The notes beneath the pieces were generated by a model. It was not told the DNA's origin and ran no database searches. It saw only the letters and a list, made by a program, of their open reading frames with translations. From assembly GCA_964387955.1 (NCBI GenBank), contig CAYLXX010000014.1, forward strand, positions 1-23,320: 23,320 nucleotides of DNA, in the 5' to 3' direction. This DNA is from CAYLXX01 sp964387955 (GTDB lineage: Bacteria > Patescibacteriota > Microgenomatia > UBA1406 > GWC2-37-13). The translations under genes and the position numbers were made by a program. Below, one piece after another: positions 1-8,387 of the stretch (position 1 is its first letter; every line of letters starts with the position of its first letter).

Positions 1-1269
1 ATCGACTTGTTTGACTACGCCTCGAGGGAGTGTTGGATCATCTTCGTTTTTAGGTGGAGCAGGCGGAACTTCGTCGTACACAGTAATTGGCGAGAGCTCA
101 GCACGGCGGTCGTCCTTTTTGCCATAAAACCGTATATAGAGCAAATTGTTCGCTTCATCGATTTCGGTTTGGATGAGGATGGCTGCCTGTGTATCGTTTT
201 TGAATTTTAAATCAACAGATGGAGCAAAAACTGTCGCATCAAGACCTGGTTTATTGTCGTTTTCGTAATAATGCACGCGGTACGCGTGGGCACTGCGTTC
301 TAGAATGGGCAGTCCGGTGTTGAGGGCGGCGCGGAAGATGGTCGTTGAAACTTGACACACGCCGCCGCCGTCTCCCAAGACTGTACGGCCATTTTGGATA
401 ATATAGGCTTGTTCGTAGCCGGTTTGCGCAGATATATCGCCTATTATTTCATTGAAGGAAAAAACTTTATCCTTCGGTATCAAAACACCATGAAATTTAG
501 AGGTCGCCAACTCGACATTATGTACTCTTCCAGGTATTGATCCGCTGTAATCAGATTTTCCTTCTCCAATAAGCTCCTCGATCCCTAGATTATTGGATTT
601 TGCAAGCGTTATTTCGGGATCGATAGCCGAATCTTTTAGTGTGAGTTTGAGATCGGAGGATTTTTGGTTGATGTTTTTGACAATTTGCTCAAGTTCAGTC
701 ATAAGCTTCTGACTTTCGATCTTAACTCCTTTTTCATCTGGTCTAAACGAGACGACCCGACCATCCTCAAAAGAAAAAAGTGCATTTTTAGCGGGTTTAT
801 TGTACTGGTTTTCGATATCAGAGAGGACTTCTTTGACAGTGGCTTTATCGTATGATGTGCTCGTTGAAAATTTATACGTTCTCAAATGAAAAATAGAGGC
901 AATTTTTTGGATGACTCGAGTTGTGGCGTGGGGAGTACGGCCGATAAGATAGGCATCTTCAGCAACGTCCTGAGCGTTTAACTTAACATTCAGTTGATCG
1001 GCTGAGATAGTCGCCACCGGCTCGTTTTTATAGATGATTGTCAGACCAATTTTTTGCAACAGCCGATTTTTTTCCTGGTAGCGAGTAAGAATTTGGTCTT
1101 TGGTTTTGCCTTCCACATTTTGGCCGTCAATGTAGATATTTGGATAAAAAGCATTTTCCAGCTGTCGCTCTTTGGCCAGATACATATTGGTTAATCCTAT
1201 CGCGAGGAGGAACACAGCTATAAGGCCCAATATGATATAGTGAGTTATGAGTGCTTTTTTTTGTAACAT
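1..1269 (-). CDS. VanW family protein, C-terminus cut by window edge
   Basis: The open frame runs from the ATG at 1269 off the left edge: 423 codons, no stop. Residues about 7-27 are one hydrophobic segment (signal anchor). The next ~230 residues resemble the peptidoglycan-binding-4/YoaR-type region found before VanW domains. From residue ~270 a VanW domain is clear, with GRVHNVELA, the signature GDGGGVCQVSTT (residues ~297-308), then ERSAHAYRVHYY and DATVFAPSVDLKF. VanW proteins are exported cell-wall-associated proteins; their reaction is unknown, and resistance should not be inferred. It diverges from the solute-binding-protein gene with only 14 bp between start codons, so each promoter must lie in or next to the other gene. 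The missing C-terminus could carry further wall-binding modules. Confidence 0.88.
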   Translation of the reverse strand, partial: MLQKKALITHYIILGLIAVFLLAIGLTNMYLAKERQLENAFYPNIYIDGQNVEGKTKDQILTRYQEKNRLLQKIGLTIIYKNEPVATISADQLNVKLNAQDVAEDAYLIGRTPHATTRVIQKIASIFHLRTYKFSTSTSYDKATVKEVLSDIENQYNKPAKNALFSFEDGRVVSFRPDEKGVKIESQKLMTELEQIVKNINQKSSDLKLTLKDSAIDPEITLAKSNNLGIEELIGEGKSDYSGSIPGRVHNVELATSKFHGVLIPKDKVFSFNEIIGDISAQTGYEQAYIIQNGRTVLGDGGGVCQVSTTIFRAALNTGLPILERSAHAYRVHYYENDNKPGLDATVFAPSVDLKFKNDTQAAILIQTEIDEANNLLYIRFYGKKDDRRAELSPITVYDEVPPAPPKNEDDPTLPRGVVKQVD

Positions 1270-1283
1270 TTTGTTGATCAACT

Positions 1284-2780
1284 ATGGATGATAATAATAA
1301 ATCTGAGCCTCAAAATCAACCAGCTTCTAATCCACCAGTGTACGAAACGATCGAAATAGGCGGAAATGTACCCGCATCAATGCAACCCGAAGAAATTGCC
1401 TCAGATGTGGCGGCGCCTGATGAGGTCACCCAGCCTCAGGCGCCGACTGATTTACCGCCTGGCGATATTCCTCCTCCTGTGTATGAGGAAAATAAAAGTA
1501 AATATTTCATTATCGCAGGCGGAGTCGTATTTTTTCTGGTAGTGTTTTTTTTACTTCTTAAATTACTTCTTGGCGGTAAACCTGCTTCAAAAGTTGTTTT
1601 GACGTATTGGGGTCTTTGGGAAGACAAACAAGTCATGGATCCTTTAATCAAAGAGTATCAAGCCAAAAATCCCAATGTCAGTATAAATTATCAAAAAATG
1701 AATGCCGGTGATGATTATCGGCAGAAAGTGATTGTACGCGGTAAAAATGGAGAAGGGCCAGATATTTTCCGTTTCCATAATACCTGGCTTCCTGAGATGA
1801 CAGAAGTTGTAGCGCCGCTTCCGAGTCAAATCATGAGTAACAGCGAATTTGAGAAAACATTTTATCCAATTCACGCCAAGGACTTGGCAATTGATAAACG
1901 CTATTACGGAATTCCTCTGGAAATTGACGGACTTGTACTCTTGTATAACGACGATCTTCTCAAAAAAGGCGGATTTACCAAACCGCCTTCTAATTTAGAT
2001 GAATTGGCAGATTCTAATTTTTTAAGTAAGTTTACTTTTAAAAATGAGTCTGGCGAACTGCAATCATCGGCCATTGCTCTAGGTACTGCCAATAATGTCG
2101 AACATTTCTCAGATATTCTGGGATTAATGCTCCTGCAAAATGGCGCTGATTTGAAAACCTTAAATACACCAGAAGCAGCCGGTGCTCTTGAAAGTTACCG
2201 TAAGTTTGCCGAAACAGGTATCTGGGATGAGAAAATGGATAACTCGATTGTTGCTTTTACAAGTGGAAAAGTAGCCATGATTATTGCACCCAGCTGGGAA
2301 GTTCAAACTATAAAAACAGCCAATCCTGATCTCAAAGTCAAAGTGTCAACCATCCCTTTCAATCTTCCAGGCAACCAACCCAAATCATTGGCAACATACT
2401 GGGTTGAAGGCGTCTCAAAATACAGTAAGAACCAGGTAGAAGCCTGGAAATTCTTGAAATTTTTATCCTCCAAAGAATCTGAAACCAAATTATTCGAGCT
2501 AGAAAGCAAAACAAGACTTTTTGGCGAACCATATTCGCGAGTCGACTTGGCTAACAAGCTTTCGACACATGAATATTTAAGCGTAGTCGCTCAAGAGGCC
2601 AATAACTTGGTTTCAATGCCTGTGGTGTCGCGCACATACGACAACGGTCTCAACGATGAGATCATTACATATCTGGAAAATGCGATTAATGCCACCGCCC
2701 AAGGAGTTTCGTACGCTGAAGCTTTACAAACAGCCAAGCAAGGAGTTGACCAAGTGTTGAAAAAGTTTCATCTAGAGTGA
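1284..2780 (+). CDS. membrane-anchored extracellular solute-binding protein (family 1, sugar-type)
   Basis: 498 residues. Residues 1-72 are a Pro/Glu-rich, presumably cytoplasmic tail with two PPVYE motifs (17-21 and 64-68). Residues ~74-96 are a single strongly hydrophobic segment. Residues ~103-498 are a type 1 periplasmic-binding-protein fold of the UgpB/MalE class: VVLTYWGLWED at the start, GPDIFRFHNTWLPE, YGIPLEIDGLVLLYN, FTSGKVAMIIAPSWE, and ATYWVEGVSKYSKNQVEAWKFLKFL near the end. Such proteins capture sugars or similar ligands for an ABC importer. Here it is tethered by a transmembrane helix rather than a lipid-modified cysteine, and no permease or ATPase gene is adjacent, so the ligand and partner are unknown. 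The ATG at 1284 is the only start that keeps the full anchor. It lies 26 bp upstream of the next gene, which has its own -10. Confidence 0.85.
   Translation: MDDNNKSEPQNQPASNPPVYETIEIGGNVPASMQPEEIASDVAAPDEVTQPQAPTDLPPGDIPPPVYEENKSKYFIIAGGVVFFLVVFFLLLKLLLGGKPASKVVLTYWGLWEDKQVMDPLIKEYQAKNPNVSINYQKMNAGDDYRQKVIVRGKNGEGPDIFRFHNTWLPEMTEVVAPLPSQIMSNSEFEKTFYPIHAKDLAIDKRYYGIPLEIDGLVLLYNDDLLKKGGFTKPPSNLDELADSNFLSKFTFKNESGELQSSAIALGTANNVEHFSDILGLMLLQNGADLKTLNTPEAAGALESYRKFAETGIWDEKMDNSIVAFTSGKVAMIIAPSWEVQTIKTANPDLKVKVSTIPFNLPGNQPKSLATYWVEGVSKYSKNQVEAWKFLKFLSSKESETKLFELESKTRLFGEPYSRVDLANKLSTHEYLSVVAQEANNLVSMPVVSRTYDNGLNDEIITYLENAINATAQGVSYAEALQTAKQGVDQVLKKFHLE
1291..1319 (-). promoter_or_regulatory. putative promoter of the VanW gene
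   Basis: On the minus strand, TTGATT (1319-1314), a 17-base spacer and TATTAT (1296-1291). The predicted start near 1284 gives a leader of about 15 nt before the ATG at 1269. The promoter overlaps the first codons of the divergent gene. Read by eye. Confidence 0.4.
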
Positions 2781-2785
2781 GTTTA

Positions 2786-2794
2786 TGCTAAAAT
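2786..2794 (+). promoter_or_regulatory. extended -10 promoter of the 2807 gene
   Basis: TGCTAAAAT: a TG extension at 2786-2787 and TAAAAT at 2789-2794. It lies in the 26-bp gap after the previous stop. The predicted start at ~2801 gives a leader of about 6 nt before the ATG at 2807. No clear -35 is seen, as is usual for extended -10 promoters. Confidence 0.5.
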
Positions 2795-2806
2795 CTTATA
2801 CACAAT

Positions 2807-4978
2807 ATGAAATTTCTTGATTTTCTTAAAAAAAAGCAAGATACGCATGAAAGTTATATCGGACTTTTTTTTAAGGAACAGGAGATGGAGGCGTTTCTCT
2901 ACGAAATCAAGGGTCACGCTATCACTACACTTGCCCATAAAGTCAGATCATACACCAGCGGCTGGGATAAAATTACCGAAGACACAGACGATGTACTTTT
3001 CCAGATCGAGCAGGAGACCAAACTCAGTTTCGAAAAGGTAATTCTTTTTCTTCATTCACATCTTATCGATGACGAATCAAAACAAATTAAAGATCCATAC
3101 AAAGCCAGTATTAAAAAACTACTTAAACAGCTTGAGTTGCATCCTCTAGGCTACATCCAGTGCTATGAGGCAGTGTTAACCCACCTTCAAAAACGCGATC
3201 ACACGCTCTTGAATGCCATTCTGGTTGAACTCGATGGCACCAATATAAGCACGTATTTGTATATGGGAGGACGGCAAGTCTACCGCAGTGATATCGAAAA
3301 AAATACCAGTCTTGTGCATCACCTCAACAGTGAATTTGAAAAAATGAAAAAAGACACTATGTTGCCTTCTCGGCTAGTCATTTTTGGCGAGCAAGATTAT
3401 CAGAAAGAAGTCGACGAGGTAATCGGCCACGAATTTGAAACTGGATTTTTTATCCAAATGCCGAAGGTGGAATTGTTTACTAAGGAAGCTTTGACTACTG
3501 CACTGGGCGATACATTCAAAGACCAAATTCTCGATCGTACGCATATGAGTCTTGATGCTCATGAAGAAGCAAAACAACCACACCATGCACCAGATGAAAA
3601 TTTTGAAGTCATGCACACAAAGTCTCCAGTAGAGGATCATAAAAAAAGCGTGATGGGATTTGTGATAGGCGATGAAGTTGGTCAAGAACAATCAGAAGGC
3701 GACGACGATGGCGATGGGGAAGAACCATACGTTAGCCCAGTTGCCAATGCTCCCAAAAAAAATGCTTTTGCTTCTTTTATCCCGCTGATTACCAGTAAGA
3801 TGAAACGTGTTATGCCGATGGCCAAGAAAATTATGCCCAAGGGAGGGAATAAAATTCCGTATGCAATTGGAGCCGGCGTGTTGGTGCTTTTCTTGGGCGT
3901 TTTTGCACTGGAATATTTTTTCCACAAGACGCAACTTATTGTCTATTTTCCTTCACAAACTATTGACAAAAATCTGTCTGTACCTGCGGTGCTTGGTGAA
4001 AACCAAATTAATCTGCGGGTAGGTACTGTATCGGCACAAGTATCTGATAAAAGAACCACTACTGGCAAGCGCGATGTCGGCGAGAAAGCCAAAGGTGAAG
4101 TAACTATCAATAATTTTGAAGACAATGGACATGTGTTTAGTAAAGGCACTAAACTTACTGCCGGAGGTCACTCATTTGTACTAGATGAGGAAGTAAAAGT
4201 GGCCTCGGGCTCAATGGCACTCATTGGGAGTTCATACGTGATACAGCCAGGTACGGCCAAGGGAAATACCATTGCGACAGATTTGGGACCAGAAAGTAAT
4301 TTAGGTAAAAACACTAAATTTCAGATAGAGAATTTTTCGATGTCTAGTTATTTTGCGATCAATGAGGCGGCTTTGGCGGGAGGAAGCAAAAAAGAAGTGA
4401 AAACAGTCGCCAAAGCCGATGTCGATGCGCTTCGCAAGCAAGCAGTCATTGAGGGAAGCAAGCAAGCAGAAGCAGATCTTAAAAAAGTTCAAAATAATCG
4501 CGACGAGCAAGTTCTAGGAGCATTGACTGAAGCAGCTCCCAAAAAACTCGACTTTTCCAAAGAGGTGGGAGAAGAAGCATCGGAAGTTAAACTAAGCGCC
4601 TCAGTCGGGGTGACGTATTACACATATTCGGCCAACCAGTTGAAAAGTTATCTTAAAAAAGAACTTGACCCCGAGGTTAAGGATGGATTTGCTTTAGCTC
4701 CTGAGAAAATTGCCTATACAGTGAAAGATGCTAAACTGGATGGTGACGAAGTGACTATGGCAGTTGATACACAAGCCCAAGCAGTAAGAAAATTTTCTCG
4801 CGAAGATATTCTCAATAAAGTTGCCGGAAAAAGTCAGAAGCAACTTGAGAAGATATTAAAAGAAGAGCTTAAAGCCACAGGGTATGAAGTAAAAACTACT
4901 TCCTCACCGGTATTTTTCCTTTCCGGCCGCATGCCGATATCCAAGAATAATATCGATATCAAAATCGACTCACTTTAA
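2807..4978 (+). CDS. large one-pass membrane protein: possible PilM/FtsA-like N-domain, baseplate-J-like exterior
   Basis: 723 residues. Residues 1-~240 are cytoplasmic. They alternate strand and helix blocks (SYIGLFFKEQEMEAFLYE; ILVELDGTNISTYLYMGG; SRLVIFGEQDYQKEVDEVI) in an order that recalls the actin-like PilM/FtsA fold, without a recognisable nucleotide site. Residues ~245-345 are an acidic then basic linker. Residues ~348-370 are the only membrane helix. The exterior (375-723) begins with TQLIVYFPSQTI and contains GEKAKGEVTINNF, an Ala/Lys-rich coiled stretch near 525-570, and a C-terminal mixed domain. It resembles Microgenomates proteins I recall being labelled baseplate J/gp47-like or hypothetical. 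A role linking cytoplasm to a surface structure is inferred. No phage tail genes are nearby. The ATG at 2807 follows an extended -10 box. Confidence 0.65.
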   Translation: MKFLDFLKKKQDTHESYIGLFFKEQEMEAFLYEIKGHAITTLAHKVRSYTSGWDKITEDTDDVLFQIEQETKLSFEKVILFLHSHLIDDESKQIKDPYKASIKKLLKQLELHPLGYIQCYEAVLTHLQKRDHTLLNAILVELDGTNISTYLYMGGRQVYRSDIEKNTSLVHHLNSEFEKMKKDTMLPSRLVIFGEQDYQKEVDEVIGHEFETGFFIQMPKVELFTKEALTTALGDTFKDQILDRTHMSLDAHEEAKQPHHAPDENFEVMHTKSPVEDHKKSVMGFVIGDEVGQEQSEGDDDGDGEEPYVSPVANAPKKNAFASFIPLITSKMKRVMPMAKKIMPKGGNKIPYAIGAGVLVLFLGVFALEYFFHKTQLIVYFPSQTIDKNLSVPAVLGENQINLRVGTVSAQVSDKRTTTGKRDVGEKAKGEVTINNFEDNGHVFSKGTKLTAGGHSFVLDEEVKVASGSMALIGSSYVIQPGTAKGNTIATDLGPESNLGKNTKFQIENFSMSSYFAINEAALAGGSKKEVKTVAKADVDALRKQAVIEGSKQAEADLKKVQNNRDEQVLGALTEAAPKKLDFSKEVGEEASEVKLSASVGVTYYTYSANQLKSYLKKELDPEVKDGFALAPEKIAYTVKDAKLDGDEVTMAVDTQAQAVRKFSREDILNKVAGKSQKQLEKILKEELKATGYEVKTTSSPVFFLSGRMPISKNNIDIKIDSL

Positions 4979-5161
4979 AGTGTAATCATTTTTGCCTTAT
5001 TGCGTGTCTTTTTTGAGGACTTTTTGAGTACAAGTTGAAAAAGGGATTTTAATTTATATGCTCTACCTTTAAAGTTGTCTATCATATAAGGTCGTAGTGT
5101 AATTTATCGTAAAATTTTTTTCAATGGACTAAAATCCACAAATCTCGTATGATGAATTACT
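4979..5161. other. 183-bp intergenic region with little recognisable structure
   Basis: AT-rich spacer between the large membrane protein and the sortase. Apart from the sortase promoter at its right end I see only a weak stem (CTTTTT / AAAAAG around 5021-5045) and a short TGGA-TCCA hairpin near 5125-5138. There is no convincing terminator or small gene. Confidence 0.4.
5125..5153 (+). promoter_or_regulatory. promoter of the sortase gene
   Basis: TGGACT (5125-5130), a 17-base spacer and TATGAT (5148-5153). The predicted start at ~5160 falls one or two bases before the ATG at 5162, so the mRNA would be leaderless; no Shine-Dalgarno is present. Confidence 0.5.
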
Positions 5162-5905
5162 ATGGCTCTTTACTCCTATAAAAAAGAACAGTTTTCTTCT
5201 TCGCGCCGGGTAGCTCAAGCTGCCTCGTATGCTTCGATCACAATAGGATCTTTGCTTTTGTTTTGGTCATTTTATCCCATAATTTCCTTCTGGCTGTATT
5301 CGAGAATTTTTATACAGACCGATATCAAAAGTCCTGTGCCATACACCCAAGTTGCCAGTTCGCTCCAAGAGGCTAGTTCTGTCCTCGGCAGCTCCGAGGT
5401 TTTTTCGAGTAATCTGCGCGATTTTGTACGGGCGGATTTATGGTTTCCTGACAAGCCGCAATCAGAAACACCCCAAAATATTTCAGTTAGCGAATATACT
5501 CTTTCGATACCCAAACTCAATATTTTGAACGCGAAAGTTAAAGTAGGTACAGACGATCTTTCACAAAGCCTGATCCATTACCTGCCCACGACCTTACCCG
5601 GTGAAAGCGGAAATGTGACGATTTTTGGCCACTCGACTCTGCCCCAGTTGTATAACGTCAAAGACTATAAAACTATTTTTACCTACCTACCCTCGCTTGA
5701 AAAAGGTGATACGATTGACGTCACTGTATCTGGTAGAAAGTATACGTATGAAGTATATGATATGTTTGTGGTTAACCCCGATCAGATATCAGTGCTTGAG
5801 CAAGACTACAATAATGCGTTTTTAACTCTTATCACCTGCGTACCGCCGGGAACATTTTGGAAGCGACTTGTTGTCAAGGCTAAGATCAAAGATGCGTCAT
5901 TTTGA
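5162..5905 (+). CDS. sortase
   Basis: 247 residues with an N-terminal membrane anchor (~20-45) and an extracellular sortase domain (~115-245). The domain opens with YTLSIPKLNILNAKVKVG. The catalytic triad is visible: His157 in IFGHST, Cys226 in TLITCVPPGT (the TLxTC motif) and Arg235 in WKRLVVKA. Sortases are cysteine transpeptidases that cut a C-terminal sorting signal and attach the protein to the cell wall or to another subunit. The class cannot be settled by eye; a class D/E type is likely, because the domain is compact and lacks class B insertions. No substrate with a clear LPxTG-type tail lies in this window. The gene sits between a large surface protein and a cell-wall synthase, which fits envelope assembly. 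Confidence 0.92.
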   Translation: MALYSYKKEQFSSSRRVAQAASYASITIGSLLLFWSFYPIISFWLYSRIFIQTDIKSPVPYTQVASSLQEASSVLGSSEVFSSNLRDFVRADLWFPDKPQSETPQNISVSEYTLSIPKLNILNAKVKVGTDDLSQSLIHYLPTTLPGESGNVTIFGHSTLPQLYNVKDYKTIFTYLPSLEKGDTIDVTVSGRKYTYEVYDMFVVNPDQISVLEQDYNNAFLTLITCVPPGTFWKRLVVKAKIKDASF

Positions 5906-5916
5906 TTGCAATGACC

Positions 5917-5922
5917 TATAAT
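5917..5922 (+). promoter_or_regulatory. -10 box of the PBP gene
   Basis: A perfect TATAAT 20 bases before the ATG at 5943. The -35 region (5894-5899) is poor. The predicted start near 5929 lies downstream of the in-frame TTG at 5925, which supports ATG 5943 as the real start. Confidence 0.45.
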
Positions 5923-5942
5923 CTTTGTTACAATATAGCCCC

Positions 5943-8387
5943 ATGCCGCCCAAATCCAAAGCTAAACGAGCACAGGCTACTAAAAGAGATTTTCCCAATC
6001 TGCTATTTTTTTGTCTTTATATAGTCCTCAACTTCTTTATTGCCATAGGTGAGTTTACCCAAAAGGTGTTTATTTCCCCTTATAAATTCACTAAATGGTC
6101 ACTTGGAAAAGTTACCTTCCTACGGCCAAAACGAGGTCGAGGACGACCCAAAAAACGAGATCTCACCGCCCCGTTTCGTAAGGCAAACAAGATTTTTACC
6201 CCGATTTTTATAAAAGCTGTGCGGGCATTCTTGACAATTATTGTTCGTACAGGCCAGATAGTGGGTAAGACGTTGCTACGATTTATAGTCAGCATTTCAC
6301 GCGCCTTCTCCAGAGTAATACGCACCATAGTTCGCTTCATACTGTCTTTTTTTACCATTCGCTTACGCTTCTTTTTATTGGGGTTTCTAGTCTGTTTTCT
6401 CGTGTTCTCTGCAATTCAAGTCAAGACGTTTGTTGCAGCTTTGCCTTCACCTCGACAAATTGGCAGCATTAATTACCCACTATCGACACATATTTATGAC
6501 CGCAATGGCAGGCTTCTTTATGAGGTTTACCGTGATCAAAACCGCACTCCGATCAAATTGGCCGACCTGCCGCCGTATGTAACCAAGGCGACGATTGCTT
6601 TTGAGGATAAGGATTTTTATCGCCATAACGGAGTCTCTTTATATTCAGGAGTGTTACGAGCACTGAAAGAAAATCTTTTAAATAAACATCTGCAAGGCGG
6701 ATCAACCATCACGCAGCAACTGGTGAAGTCGGCACTTTTGACACCTGAGAGATCTTTTCAGAGAAAAATCAAAGAGATTGTACTTGCTCTGTGGGCGGAA
6801 CGAATTTACTCCAAGGATCAGATTCTTGAGATGTATCTCAATCAAGTACCGTATGGCGGTTCATCGTACGGTATTGAAGAAGCCTCCAAAACCTATCTTG
6901 GCAAATCTGCGCGAGACTTAAGTTTGTCAGAAGCCGCACTACTTGCAGGCTTGCCTCAAGCGCCAAGCATTTATTCACCATTTATTGACCCGCAGTTGGC
7001 AGTTTCACGACGTAACCAAGTACTGCTGGATATGGAACATCAAAAATATATTACTCACGATCAGCGTATGAAAGCAGAATCAGAAAAATTGGCTATTATC
7101 CCACCGCGGACATTGATTAAAGCACCTCACTTCGTTTTCCATGTCAAATCAGACCTTGAGCAAGAATTTGGTACAAGAGAAATAGAAGAAGGTGGGCTGA
7201 AAGTGACTTCCACTATCGATCTTGATTTACAGCTTGAAGCCGAAAAAATACTCAAAGAAGAGTTGGCCAAAGTTCAGAATTTGCAAGTGTCAAACGGAGC
7301 CATACTTATTACCCGTCCGTCAACCGGCGAAATTTTGGCTATGGTTGGGTCGGCTGATTATTTTGCAGCTCCATCGGGCGCCTTCAACGATACAACTGCT
7401 TTACGCCAACCAGGAAGCAGCATTAAACCGCTCATGTATTCACTGGCACTTGAAAAAAATTATACAGCCGCAACGAGCATCGATGATTCACCAGCCGTTT
7501 TCCGAATTTCAGACACAGAGGTCTATAAGCCAGTCAACTATGATGGTAAATTCCATGGCCGAGTTCCCCTGCGCTACGCCCTGGCCAATTCATACAACAT
7601 TCCAGCAGTTAAAGTCTTAAATAGTATAGGAGTTGATCAGTTTGTGGATCATGCGAAAAAAATGGGTATTACTACATGGGGCGATTCCTCTCAGTATGGG
7701 TTATCGCTGACTTTGGGTGGTGGGGAAGTGAAAATGACTGATATGGCCACAGCCTTTGGTGTGTTTGCGAACGCAGGTTATAAGGTACCGGTCAAAGATA
7801 TTATTAAATTAGAGGACTCCAAAAATGAAGAAGTGAGTATGAAGCCCGTGGAAAAAACTAAAGTGCTTGACGATGGTATAGCTTACATCATTTCAGATAT
7901 TCTTTCGGATAATGTCGCCAGGCAACAAGCGTTTGGTCCAGGTAATCAACTGGAAATCTCAGGTCATAAAGTGGCAGTTAAAACAGGTACAACAGATAGT
8001 AAAAAAGATAACTGGACAATCGGCTATACGCCGGATTTTCTGGTAGCAGTCTGGGTGGGAAATAACGACGGTACACCCATGAATCCATTTTTGACTTCGG
8101 GTGTAACAGGAGCTGCTCCTATTTGGCACCGTGTCATGGAATATGTGTTAAATAACTACAATAAAGACGGCAATAATTGGTTCACCAAACCATCAGATAT
8201 AGTGGAAAAATCTTGTTACGGCGGACGAGTAGAATATTTTTTGACAGGCACCGAAAACAATGCTGGATGTTCTTCATACGGTAAGCCAACGCCGGTTCCC
8301 CAAAAAGAGCAACCAACTGCTCAACCAACTACTCCTATTATTCGGGAGAATTTCTACAATCGGGGAAGAGGAAAGAATAAAAATTAA
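5943..8387 (+). CDS. class A penicillin-binding protein (transglycosylase/transpeptidase)
   Basis: 814 residues from ATG 5943; a longer frame from TTG 5925 is disfavoured. The N-terminal ~150 residues are very basic, with a first hydrophobic stretch (~20-40), an AT-hook-like motif (residues 63-72) and amphipathic helices. The main anchor is at ~140-160. The GT51 glycosyltransferase shows EDKDFYRHNG, GGSTITQQLVK, RKIKEIVLALWAE and LAGLPQAPSIYSPF. The transpeptidase shows the SxxK nucleophile (S492-K495), SxN (S550-N552) and KTG (680-682). It polymerises and cross-links peptidoglycan outside the membrane from lipid II. The Pro/Thr-rich tail after ~775 is typical of PBP1A-like proteins. The stop overlaps the stop of convergent serS by four bases. 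Confidence 0.95.
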   Translation: MPPKSKAKRAQATKRDFPNLLFFCLYIVLNFFIAIGEFTQKVFISPYKFTKWSLGKVTFLRPKRGRGRPKKRDLTAPFRKANKIFTPIFIKAVRAFLTIIVRTGQIVGKTLLRFIVSISRAFSRVIRTIVRFILSFFTIRLRFFLLGFLVCFLVFSAIQVKTFVAALPSPRQIGSINYPLSTHIYDRNGRLLYEVYRDQNRTPIKLADLPPYVTKATIAFEDKDFYRHNGVSLYSGVLRALKENLLNKHLQGGSTITQQLVKSALLTPERSFQRKIKEIVLALWAERIYSKDQILEMYLNQVPYGGSSYGIEEASKTYLGKSARDLSLSEAALLAGLPQAPSIYSPFIDPQLAVSRRNQVLLDMEHQKYITHDQRMKAESEKLAIIPPRTLIKAPHFVFHVKSDLEQEFGTREIEEGGLKVTSTIDLDLQLEAEKILKEELAKVQNLQVSNGAILITRPSTGEILAMVGSADYFAAPSGAFNDTTALRQPGSSIKPLMYSLALEKNYTAATSIDDSPAVFRISDTEVYKPVNYDGKFHGRVPLRYALANSYNIPAVKVLNSIGVDQFVDHAKKMGITTWGDSSQYGLSLTLGGGEVKMTDMATAFGVFANAGYKVPVKDIIKLEDSKNEEVSMKPVEKTKVLDDGIAYIISDILSDNVARQQAFGPGNQLEISGHKVAVKTGTTDSKKDNWTIGYTPDFLVAVWVGNNDGTPMNPFLTSGVTGAAPIWHRVMEYVLNNYNKDGNNWFTKPSDIVEKSCYGGRVEYFLTGTENNAGCSSYGKPTPVPQKEQPTAQPTTPIIRENFYNRGRGKNKN

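Noticed and set aside
1..1269. VanW as a vancomycin-resistance gene
   Set aside because: VanW proteins are common outside resistance clusters and no van genes are present.
3374..3691. Antisense reading frames in the large genes (for example 3374-3691, 14070-14390, 14485-14793 minus)
   Set aside because: Shadows of well-supported coding genes, with no recognisable protein features.
2807..4978. Prophage tail gene (baseplate J)
   Set aside because: No other phage genes nearby; the single-pass membrane layout fits a cellular surface protein.
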